A stretch of 64,000 nt of DNA from positions 28,749,608-28,813,607 of the forward strand of contig NC_088300.1 of assembly GCF_032854445.1 (NCBI RefSeq), in the 5' to 3' direction. This DNA is from Liolophura sinensis (taxonomy: Eukaryota > Mollusca > Polyplacophora > Chitonida > Chitonidae). The translations under genes and the position numbers were made by a program. Shown in pieces: positions 13,261-26,100 of this stretch (positions within the stretch are counted from its first letter, which is position 1; every line of letters starts with the position of its first letter). The notes below the pieces were generated by a model. That model saw nothing but the letters and a program-made list of their open reading frames with translations. It was not told the origin of the DNA and did no database searches.

Positions 13261-13803
13261 CTATATTATTTAGGCATATCATACTTATGATAAATACCTA
13301 TCATTGATATGATATACACCGGTATATAATTTGTAGAAATCTGTTTGGAGAAAGACGTCAGCCGCTAACTACTGTTCCTGAACAATCTAAGGCAGATTTA
13401 CCGTCTGGAGCTAATTAAGCGCACATATATATATATCAAGCTAACTATAATACACGGAGGCCGGTCTCACACAGGCCTTTTAAGTAGGCACATAGTTATC
13501 TGGGCCAATGCCGGCATGTCCCACTTTAGTGCTCTGTGTGGCCAAGTGAGGGTCGACCGTCACAGCGCGTAGCAACCAGTGTAAACTTTGATGTGTCACC
13601 TCGTACACGAGATTCAATACGATCTCTAACTCTGTCATTTTTGTACACAAAATACGGATGTCTGTCTTATCAGTTTTATTATGAAGAAAACATCGTCTTA
13701 GATAGCTATGACTTCTCCGATTTCGTGTGAAAGAATGTTTCGCCACTGAAAATACCAAATGTTTAGCGAAGGTTACTGACTATCGCTAGAGCGAGAAGGG
13801 AAG

Positions 13804-16800
13804 ATGGCGACCAGTGCGAAGATGTCATTCAACTTCTACCAGAATGGAAAATACGGTACCATACCTCAGAACCCATCAAAAGACATGGAAGTTACACAGG
13901 ATATGCATCTTAAAATGTCCAAAAAGATCGCACAGCTGACAAAGGTAAGATCTTTGACTTGTCAAGCACTCGGTGCCCAAGCTTAAAGTATTGTAACAAC
14001 AACAACATGTGACTCTGATGTTCGCAGCTTTTTACTTTCATGTTTGAGAAAGGCTTGCAACTAAAACCTGTGTACCTGTTTATTACCATTATACCTAGAT
14101 CAGTTATTTTTTTATTTCATGGCCTGTAATGAAGACTATAAAACGTAGGCAAAACAGTATTTGATGGTACCAGATTATTAAATGAATGATGATTATTTAA
14201 GCTAAAATAAATAGTAAACTAAATTACAAAATCACGATCTTTACAATATTTTACTTTAAAGTTGTATTAGCTTTTAGCATTTAATTTTGCACTTATCTTT
14301 TGTAATTTATTCATTTTATTTTTTTTTTACAATTTTAGATTTTGCTCCAAACTTATTAAGAATTTTGATTCCCAATTCAGTACTACATATACACATTTGA
14401 TCGCTGTCTGTGTCATAGTTGGGGATTTTGCTTCAGTATTGATGCTTTTTTATGGTAACATTCACATTGCTGTAATAGCTCTCTTTTATGACGAAGTATG
14501 AAATGTAGTTTTCATACTGGGTATGCAGAACATTGTTTCAGAGTTACTGAACAATTTGATGTATCCGTTAAATATTACAACATTATTTCTGGGCTGAATT
14601 CAGGTAATTTTGCAGCTTAATGACAGAGGACTTAGAAAGTGATAACCTTTTACGTCTGTTCATTCCTAAATTGTCCAATAGTATATTTATCTGTGTGAGT
14701 CTTGAAAACAAGTTGGTGTTTGGAATGTGGACACATGTGTTTAGTTCCTGAGCCTTTCTTCTAGTTTCTCTGAAGGATATATTTATCTTTTTATCTTGTT
14801 CTTGTTTTTCAGGTTATATATGCTCTCAACACCAAAAATGATGAACATGAAGCTGTTGTGGCTGCTCTTAAAGAACACCATGAAGAACAGATGCAGCAAT
14901 TGCTTGCAGAGACTAAAGACAAAATTGAGTTGTATAAAAGTAAAATATGTAACGAAACTGAGTACAGGCACAGGATAGAATCTCTTGAAATGTGTGTTGC
15001 ACAGTATGAACAGAAGAGAAAAGATGCATTCTCTCAGTTTGAGACATTCAAACAGCAGGCTGAAAAGAGGGAATCAGCATTGAAAACAGAACATTCAGAG
15101 AAAATGTTGGCATTGTCACAAGAAGTTTTAGCAATGAAAAGAGACTTTGAAGAACAGCTTCAGAAATTTTCAGACTTGAAATTTGATGTAGAGAGTAACC
15201 AGCGTCAGTGTATCGAGGAACTTCAGAAGCAGCATGAGCAAGAATTACTCCAACTTAGAGAGACGTGCCAAGGAAAAGCCACTGACTTTGATTCTGAGAG
15301 ATTAAAACTTGAAGAATTACACAAACACAACATTCTGAAACTGGAGGAGCAATATGAGGCTTTGAAGTCAGAAAAGTCCAAAATGATGGAAGACTATGAG
15401 GGTAAACTCAGCAAGGCAAAAGCCTTTTATGAAAATGAACTGAGTGTCTTCAAAAATGCACAGTCTTCCAGTTTTGAGAAAGAACTTGAGGCTTTACGCC
15501 TGGAGCAGAGTAAAATGAAGAAAGACTTCGCATTCCAAGAATCTGAGTTAAAACAGAGAATAGACAGTTTGATTGAGCAACTATCAACGAGTGAAGATGA
15601 AATTAGCTCCTACAAACAACAGTTGGAAATGTTGCAGCTATCTGTGACAGGCAAAGATACGGGAATGACTGAGCTAAATAAACAGGTAAATGCTTTTGTC
15701 ATCAATTTATGTTACATCTGGAGTAAAGATAGTTTGGATTCCTTGTAGAATGAATTGCCGTGCACATTTTTCCGGTATGTCACATGAAACCTGAACATAG
15801 TTAATTTTAGGTTCTTCTTATTTAGTTAATTGCTATTTTTTTTGATAGCGTTTACACATACATACATGTACCTTGGCCAGTAATAGTTACACTGGTACGC
15901 ATGTCTGATGACTTGATTCATGATTCATTGGAGTAGAAAACAAGCCAGGGGCCAATTCAACTAAGCTTGAAGGATGGAAGATAAGGTACAAGTATTATAA
16001 AAAGAAGAGTATATGGTTTTATGGAAAAATAAAGAAAGACATGCCTAAAAAATAAGAACATAATCTTTTTTGTTTTTAGGCATATGTTTTTGGTTTCATA
16101 ATAAAGCCTATATTTTATGCATATTTTCTGCCAGTTGTCAAGAATATTTGGAAATAATGAAATTGATGAACATACTGTGAAGGCAGAACCAGCCTAGTGG
16201 GCCCAATTTGGGCTCTCCCTCCCAACAAAGTTGTGTGACAGCTATTGCCATTAGTGTCACCATGACTGGCCACTAAATATCTTCAGATAACCACTGGGGC
16301 TTTAGGAAAACTGTAGTTTAAAGCCATTTTTACACTACAAAGAAAAAAGCTGAGAAATATTTCTATACTATTCTATGTTAGGTCGCATCTTAAACTGTGT
16401 AAAGCCTCAATATAATTTCCAATTAATGGCCCTACTCCCCAGAATTGCAAATTTTTATGTTTTTTCTTTGTGTATCAGATGTAAGTCTTGCCCAGATTTT
16501 ATTCCTTCCTTTTGATATGATAAGCAGTTAATTCAAAGTCCAAATGTTAAGTCCAAATGGGATGTAAATTGTGAAATTGGTCTCAGTTACTGGAGCTCTC
16601 AGATATTGCCGAAGACTGCATCTCACCAGATATAATTACATGAAGCCATGTATATGGCCCAGCAACAGCTGAGTTTGAATATATGGCCTCATTAGACAGG
16701 ATTTCATGTATAGTCTAGACCTCTTGGTGAAATTAGGACCTAATTGGCAAGTTCCACATGCCTACATGTGCATGTATGGTACAGTGTGTTTGTTACATGT

Positions 16801-17062
16801 CTATAGCACTACAATACATTGTCTTTGCTCATAGCTGCATTAGTTGAACCTAAAAGCCATGCTGATTTGCAACAAGTTACAGTTGTCATGGCTGTGTTTC
16901 ATCTGACTGTACCTTTGTGAAATACAGCTTTCAATATCGTGACAGTGTCAAATACAGTGTCAAGACGATGTATGCATTACATTTATTACTACTTACATAC
17001 ATGTGCATGTATATGATATAAAATGTCATGAATTAAAATTGGCTACATACTCTGTATCCTAA

Positions 17063-17125
<63 letters not shown>

Positions 17126-17145
17126 TACTTACAATAAAAAAATAA

Positions 17146-17198
<53 letters not shown>

Positions 17199-20100
17199 AA
17201 GTAAATATTCATGTGAACCAGCGTGTAGCCCATACTGTTTGTACACGAGACGTCTGAAAAACATTTGGGTTCCACTGATGAAATTTTGAAAATCTACATA
17301 TGGCTATCGCCTGCATGTCTGTACCTTTACACATCTGTATAAGTATGCTTGTGATGTATTTACCACCTTCCCAGCAGATTGACCTTGGTATTCTGGCTGG
17401 CAGAATGAAGATAAGACAGACCACTGGTCGTCATGCTGGGTGGTTAGATGAGTAATTGGGCAGGGTGTAAGACCAACTTTCATCTCCACTCTTCATACCA
17501 CAAACATGAACGTTTCTCCTTTTAGCATTTTGATTGCTGCAAAACTGATACATTCCTTTATAGTCTTTTTTTTTATAAATGTGTACATGTAAGTGGTGAA
17601 AATGCCTGACAAGACAGCATACACTTACTGTTTACTGTGTGTTCCAGTTACAGTACATGTGAGTTGATATCGGCTGTGAAAAGTTACCATTTGATCGACT
17701 GATTACTTTTGAACCCTGCACCGCACATGTATTTAAAACTGCTTCAGATAAAAGCAATAATACATTGTACAATTTTGAAATGTACGCACATGCAGCTTTA
17801 TGAATTAAGGTAAATACAAATCTATGAATCACATCATTAGTATACATGCCTAAAGAAACTGGAATTAGAAATCTTACAGAGATAGCAGATACTGTATGTA
17901 TACATGTATCTATATATTAATTATATTGTATGTATACGATGTAGATTATCATACTGATAATGACAAAAGTGACTGTAGTGACATTGGTTGGTTGCATTTA
18001 AATGCATCTATTTTGACCATAAATATTTGTCAAGGTGTATCAGTAGAAACAATTGAATTTCTTAGGTACTGGGTATGGCATATGCGGTTGGAAGAGAATT
18101 GTTATCTTCTAACTATAGTGACTTTTGTGTCCAGGATAATCAGTTGTCTGCTAGGCACCTTATGTAACGTGCCTAGCTGAAAGCAAACACATTTGAGCAG
18201 ATAGACATGGATCCCAGAGTGCTGTGAAATGAGGGTTGGGCCATGTGTTATTGCTTCAGCCTAAATGGCAGGCCTGCAGATAAGCTACAGACACAGAAGA
18301 TCTTCTTACATAAATAACAAAGTACACTAGACGACCATGCTTAAGTAAGCCTTCAGTAAATAGATCCATAGAAACTCTGTAATGTGGAGGAAAAGAAAAA
18401 AATTGCGTGATGCATACATTCATAGGTACAGCAGTAAGAATGCACAAGACTGACATTTGTTGAGACAGAGCCAGTGGAAAATTGCAGTTCATCTGTGAAG
18501 TATGAGCGTCAGTCTTTTTAAATTACTTGTCGTTCTTTACTTCAAAAGACAGAAAAGATTACCACATATCATCAGAAAGCATGAAAGTGTTTAAAGAGAA
18601 AAAAAATCTTTTTTATTGAGTTTTACATAAATTTATAGAGGGGGTTTATTTTATTTTACAAATACATTATGTAGATAGGGCCATGTAAAGGGTTGTTTAG
18701 TTCTGGAAAAAGTTTAGGCTCTCAAACTTAACAAATAAATGAAACAAAATTTACATTTTGGTACAAATTCCTTTAATTCGCAGACTTAAACCCTCTCTGA
18801 AAGCTTCATTTGGAGCAGTATTTTATCATATTTCTTCATGCACAGTCACATTGTCACTTTTAAAGTTTACTATTTTTGCTTGATATAGCCCTGGTAGAGT
18901 TGGAATAGATTGTGACCTCAGGAAGTTTGTCAAATAGTAACTAGGGCTATGCAGTGGTCTTCCTCACTACTCATAAACTTATATCTTTAAATACAGGTTT
19001 ATCAAATCCAGATTGTGCAAGACAAATCAAATCAACAGATACCCAGGAAACTCATAAATATACTCTGTAAATACTGTATGTGTGTACTACATACATATAT
19101 ACAAGTTGTACATACATGTGGTTGGCTTTATGTCAAAAAGTTTGTCAGGTGTCTGGCAAAGGGCTTACTCAGGCCTCTCCGGTTTCCTCCACCATAAACC
19201 TGACCACCATATACATTGTAAGTGAACAACTCTCAAGAGGAAGGTCAAAAAAAAAATCAAAAAACAAAAAAAAAAAAGTAACAGCTATCAAATACGGTGT
19301 ATACTAAGAAATACACATGTGTACATGTAGTTAGACAACTGCTCAGCACTTATATTGGGAGACATTTGTGTGACTTTTGATGTCTCAGTACTAGCATTTG
19401 TGCATGCCATTAATTATATCATGTATTTAGTATTAGTTTTACAGTAATATTTATATTTGTAATTTTTTTTGTTTGTCTTGTCATAACATGCATGTATTGT
19501 TGTGTTAGCATCAGCTGTTACATTTACTACCCACACTTGATATATTAATAACAGGTTCAATGGGCAATGTGATGTTTTATGATTGACAGCTGCAGGCAAT
19601 GCAGGATGAGGCAGCCAGTGCTCAGAGACAACTAAAGGAACAGGAGGCTGAGCTGGTGGCCTCCAGGCACATGTGCTCACAGCAGGCCCAGGACCTCCTA
19701 AACAAGTCCAGTAAGTTCCCCTGTACATGATCCCACAGACACACAGGGCTAGGCAGTCTCCCTCAGCCTCTTGCCTGCTGGGATATAGATGTACTCATCT
19801 TCATAAGCTCAATGCTCTCTGCATGTTCTGGGTTACAGCTATGGTATGCACTTGTACAAATGTATGTGTATGTGTGTACATACATGTATAAACATGTGCA
19901 TATGCTGTTTTAGTGACTCTATCCACTCCTTTATACATGTATTACTATACATATGCAGTATATACATGTATATATGTAAGAATACATCATCCAAACATAC
20001 ATGCGTAAATTTTCATTTGTATGTGTAATTTGCCTTATTTTTAAATATAATGCTGCATTTGAGCACATATACATACACATGTATGTAGAATGTACATGTA

Positions 20101-23100
20101 TGAACAGAAAATGGCAATTCACTAATGATTTATTTGATTGGTGTTTTATGCTGTACTCCAGAATATATTTCACTCAAGTAGTGGCGAATTCACTAATGAA
20201 TTCTGTGACCTGTACACGGAGTAATTTGACAGTAAAGCCTCCAGTCATGTTTATTAATTATACCTCGCCCTCAAATGGGTGGAAGAAGCTTTATACATAA
20301 TACAAGTAACTTTTGTTACACAAAGAAAAAAAAATGGTAATTTGCAATATTTACTGGATTGGAGTTGTGTTTGCTAATTTACATAGACTTTATTTTATTC
20401 CTCTCCAATCATATATGGGAATTAAGGTTTGCCAGCATCCTTGGGGATAGCCGTGGGTTTTCTCTTTAAGCCTTGCCCATGATGCTGACAGCTGTGATGT
20501 GTTGTAAAAGTTAAATATTCTAAAGTGCGACATAAAATTCCAATCAAAAAAAATAAATCTTTTTAAACATGGAGTCATTACAACCCATGCCTATAATTGC
20601 ATACTTTATAAACACTGAGCTGTAATTGGATATACATAATGAGATCACAAGGCAAATTTGAAGATGAGATAAAGGAAAGTTGATTGAAAACTATTCTGTG
20701 TTTTATGTGAACAATAAACATCTGTATTTAATGACTGAAGTCTAGAAATATTTCATTTTAACAATTCCTGCTAGTTGTATCCAATTGTTTATTACTGCTA
20801 TACTGACTGTTGATGTGTATTTTCAGGCTTGATCGGTGAACTAGAAGCAACACGCATACAGCATCAATCTAAAATTGTGGATCTTCAGTCAGAGTTGGCA
20901 AAACTTCAAGACAAATTAAAATGGCTGGAAAAAGAACGACAAGATCTGGAAAGCCAGCAATCCACTCTTTCGCAAACTTCCAGCATAAAATTAAAATCCC
21001 TGGAACAGGTATGGTTGTGCAGAAAGAAAACCCCATTTATTATGTCTTTATATCACATTCATCTAAACATGAACATGGTTGAAAGTTACCTGCAGTTCTC
21101 CAGATTTGACCTGTAGCTGTATGAGCTCATATTTTTGACATCATAAAATTTTCTGATGAAGACCTTCTTGCATGTACTCTGTAGAGATCATTACATGCTC
21201 TTCCATTACATATAACAGAGGTTGGAATTTGTAGTCAAATGCAATAATATATCATCTGTAAATGAGATGATTAAAGTTTAGTTTAAACAGTTGTGTTTTT
21301 GAAGGTAAATAAACATCATGAAATGTTACTCTTGGTGCTAAAACTGACATTTTTCAAGTTGGAGAAAAAACAAACCTCGAGCCTCCTAACATTAAGATCA
21401 ATAGAACTCTCAGAATCAGACAAACTCTGATTAAATGTTGTTGCTACACTGTAATATTGTCACCATGAAGCTGTGGCAATAATCGTATCTTCATTCTTGT
21501 GTATCTGATGATGGCAGGCCCTGGAGGACATCTCAGTGGAGAAACAAACGATGAAAGAAAAATATGACAGAGAAATCAAAAGTATGAAGGAGCGGTTTGA
21601 AGAACGAGAGCGAAGCCTCTTGTCCGATCATGCCAGTCAACTGGATGACCTTTCAAAGCAACATCAAAATGAAGTGAAACTTGAAAAGGAGCAGGCTCTG
21701 AAAACTCTCAGTGATACCACTCAGGTAAGAGTTTCATATACTGAGAAAATCTATTAAAATCATAAAGACTGCATTATTCTTCTTGTATCTGTGACAAATC
21801 TGCATGTATTAACTGCTACAAGAACTGGAAAGTTTGTATATCTTTCAGTAGCCTCGTCAGTTGTTGCTTCAGTTTTATGTTGTGATTGAGATATGAGATT
21901 GAAGTATAATATTGCATTGTATTGAGTGCATCATTAAGGAGTATTGGGTAATTGTGTTCTCTACTCTCAGAGTTTGAAGAAGAAGTTAGATGAAGAAACT
22001 GAGAGACTAACTAGGGAGAAGGCTGCTGTTGTGGCAGAGTTCGAGAAAGTCAAAGCGGATTTGTGTAGTAGGCTGGAGGCAGCTGAGAAAGAGGTAAGCA
22101 TTGAGCCATGGATTAAATGTGGATTTCAGACCAGCTGTCACATTGCTCAGATGTTCTAACGCTTTTTGCTACATTCAAAATTTACTATGTATTTTGTGCC
22201 ACATAAGCTTCAGATGAGCTGTCACACTGTTTAGATGCTCTAACACATTTTGCTACATTCAACGTGTACTGTGTATTTTGTGTTAGATAAATTTCAGACC
22301 AGCTGTCACGGTATTCAGATGTTTAAAAGTTTTTAACTGCATTTAAGATTTACTATGTATTTAAAGTCAGATAAAAACTCTAGTGATAGGCCTGGCCATG
22401 TGTTATGTTCTCATTGAACTGTATTATCTTCACTACATTGTTTTTGATTCCTTACTTTCTTGTTGTCTTAATTTAAACTTGGGGAGAACATTTTCTGTTG
22501 ATACCTGTGCTGAAGTGGGGTCTCATAAGCGCAGATGATTAAAGGGCTGACGTGCTGTGACTATTAGGCCACTGACTAATGGAGTTGCATTCTCAAATCA
22601 AGCTATCGCTCTTTTCTGCTCTGGGCATTCCGCCACTGCTAAAATAAACTTATTTCTGGTAGTAACAGTGAAGAATTTAAACAACAGTCAGTTTATCAGT
22701 CAAACAAAAAACAAAGAACAAAAAAATGATTTATATATATATATATATATATATGAGTGTGAGTGGAGACCGTTGTATTGTTGTTAGGTGGAGAAGCTGG
22801 AGACTGCTGTGAAGGAAAGTGAGTCTGGGCTGGGCTCAGCCTCAGTCCACATCAACAACCTGAAGGATGCTTCTGTCAGGTTGAAACAAGAGCTGGATAA
22901 TAGCAGAGCAGAACTCAAACAGGCCAAGGCTAATGCTGCTAAATTACAGGTGAGCCGAACAAAGAATTAATTGCTACATGTAGTTTATGATTCACATACT
23001 TTTATGATGGAATAAATTTGTGGGTGACAAATGTAAAAAGTTATTCCTTAACTGCAGTGATTGCATGATTGCTGAATGGTCTTGTAGAGAAAGTACTGAA

Positions 23101-26100
23101 GCAATCCTCAAGGAGCATGGGGATCACCAAGGTTTCTTATGTCAGACTTAGTCTTAACATAACATATTTTTTATGGACTTTCTAAATGGTAATTTTTAGT
23201 TTGTCATAAAAGTCCAAGACAGCAGTATGAAAGTAAGGATCCTAAGGTTAGTCACAATTTTAAGTGCAGTTAATTGTTTTGAAGATTAAACTAGGCATGA
23301 ATGAAGTCTAAGACAGCTTCATGATCTATAACAGACTAAGGGGAGATAATCCAGCTACGAAACGTTTGTCACAAGCTTAGTGCAGAACATTCTTGTGGAG
23401 TTGAGATCAAGTCTGACTAAATTAGAATACAGCCTCATGATCCATGGGAGCACTAAAGGGAGATAACCAAGCCATGACCAGAAGGGCATGAATATTAGAT
23501 GTCAGGTTATTAAGTGGAAACAAACACCACTTGAGATGCAAAATTATATTCCTTACCTTTTTGCTGTGTCCAAAATACAATAACCATATGTGTGTACATG
23601 TCTTGTGGAAAATATAACTTTTACATCAGTCATTGTTATGCAGCTGTTGTCAAAAAATAGTTTACTCATTGTTGTAATTTGGTTGTTTCAGGCTGAGTTA
23701 GACAAGCAGAAGCTGTCATATGAGGCAAAGTTAACAGCAGCAGAGCATGACTTACAGAACAGAACACAGCAGCTTACAGCAGATTTGGAGAAAAAATGGA
23801 CAGATACATTAAGGTTTGCATAAGTGAAGAACGCAGGAATTAGTTGCTACAGTAAATCTTCAACCTTTTCAACGTCTATAGCACTTTTTCAGTGGAATTA
23901 ATGCATACAGTTACAAGTAAAATCACACTTAAGTGATTTGTTTCATAAAATTGTGCAAATTATTTATCTGACTGCACGGTTTTCTCAGTATGTTTCAAAA
24001 TATTGGTCACAGGCGGTTGAAAATGTTGAAGAATTAGGGTATTTTTTTATTTGTTTGATTGGAGTTGTATGTAATAATATAATAATATGTCTTCTGTGCC
24101 ACAGTGATAGTTACATGGGTGCTACAGTGGTAGTTACATGGGTGCTACAGTGGTAGTTACATGGGTGCAACAGCAGTAGTTACATGGGTGCAACAGTGGT
24201 AGTTACATGGGTGCCGCAGTGGTAGTTACATGGGTGCCACAGTGGTAGTTACATGGGTGCTACAGTGGTAGTTACATGTTTGCTACAGTGGTAGTTACAT
24301 GGGTGCAACAGCAGTAGTTACATGGATGCCGCAGCGGTAGTTACATGGGTGCCACAGTGGTAGTTACATGGGTGCAACAGTGGTAGTTACATGGGTGCAA
24401 CAGTCTTAGTTACATGGGTGCCACAGTCTTAGTTACATGGGTGCCACAGCAGTAGTTACATGGGTGCAACAGTGGTAGTTACATGGATGCCACAGTGGTA
24501 GTTACATGGATGCCACAGTGATAGTTACATGGGTGCCACAGTGGTAGTCACATGGGTGCAACAGTGGTAGTTACATGGGTGCAACAGTGGTAGTTACATG
24601 GGTGCCGCGGTGTAGTTACATGGGTGCCGTAGTGGTAGTTACATGGGTGCCACAGTTGTAGTTACATGGGTGCTGCACTGATAGTTACATGGGTATCACA
24701 GTGGTAGTTACATGGGTGCTGCAGTGGTAGTTACTTGGGTAGGGAAGCTGAAGATTGAGCTGAATTTGAAGATGTTAGTTGACTTCAAGAAAAAAACTGG
24801 CAAAAGTCTCTGGCTGGTAATACAAGTTGCCATATTCTTGTACATCTCCATCTTGTGTTCACATCAGTGTGTGATCCAAATCAGTTCAACATGCAAGCAT
24901 TTAGAGGTTCAAAAGCAGAATTTTTTGTAGAAATAAGTTCAAATAACTGTAGGGTAAGCAAGCCTTGTCATTCTCCTATGGTGTTGGTATGCTGAAGAAG
25001 GTTCAGTCACGGTGCGTTACACAACAAACACCAAGATGAAGGTGTGAAAGTCTATTTTACCCCCAAAAGTGAAGAAAATATGGCAAAAACTGCATATTTC
25101 ATGCTAGCATTCTGTTTTACTTCTTCCACAGAAGTCATGCATTTTAGACTAATCAACGCTAAGCTTAGGCCATTGCAGTTGACCTGGATACGTCAAAGCT
25201 GCAAATGTATGATGTCGTGTCTTTTTGTTGCGTGACGTAGAAATGTAAAAGTTTACTGTACATGTATTATGATGTCATACCGATAAGCTCAGATTGGAAC
25301 ATCTTGAAACAAATGTTTCTTTTTCAATGTCATGGCGTATGGGTGTAGAATATAAAAAAAGTGAAAAAAAAAAGTGATATCTATAAACTGTGTGAATTAA
25401 CACTTTTATTACTGAGAGAAATTTTGATAGTTCACTTTTTTGTGAATGATGAAGCAAATCTAAGAAGTAAACGAACTCAACATCTTTTATTTGTAGACAT
25501 AAACAACATGAAATGATATTACGTGGGGAGGTAAATGTATTGGCCGGTCTGTTGCATGACATAAGCGATGTTGTTTGAAGGTCATCTCTACGTAATATGT
25601 ATATTTGCACACGACCAACACCTAACAGAAGGGTAGATTGTAATATGGAAAAATGGGAGATTTTATTGTCACATTTTTGTATCTTTTGTTACTAATATTG
25701 TGTGTTAATGTATTGATTGAGGGATGACGTTAATGTTGCTTAGCTATGCATAGTGTGTAACAAATCAGGATGAAGATAAATACAAGCTAAGGCATATTTA
25801 TTTACTTCATCATACCTATTTATTATTTATATAAAGGTGAAATATAAAGGTATAATATCAGGATTTCCATCACTGATAATGGGGGCCTCCGTGGCTCAGT
25901 CGGTTAGCGCGCTAGCGCAGCGTAATGACCCAGGAGCCTCTCACCAATGCGGTCGCTGTGAGTTCAAGTCCAGCTCATGCTGGCTTCCTCTCCGGCCGTA
26001 AGTGGGAAGGTCTGCCAGCAACCTGCGGATGGTCGTGGGTTTCTGCCGGGCTCTGCCCGGTTTCCACCCACCATAATGCTGGCCGCCGTCGTATAAGTGA

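Larger units (their letters stand above)
12108..13803. promoter_or_regulatory. Shared intergenic region between BCCIP and FAM184A
   Basis: This 1.7-kb gap separates two divergently transcribed start codons (12107 minus, 13804 plus). Both promoters and 5' UTRs must lie here or further out, but I see no clear TATA box or other core element. It holds a duplicated block of about 95 bp (12838-12930 and 13154-13260) and a SINE tail fragment. The last 300 bases before FAM184A are richer in CG and look more like promoter DNA. Confidence 0.45.

Noticed and set aside
17043-17264. Minus-strand ORF rich in I and Y
   Set aside because: It is produced by the AT microsatellite.
24104-24740. CRISPR array
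   Set aside because: Units are contiguous without unique spacers and lie in an animal intron; this is a minisatellite.
25882-25975. tRNA gene
   Set aside because: A- and B-box-like motifs are present, but there is no complete cloverleaf. The sequence is the head of a SINE with body, tail and target-site duplications.
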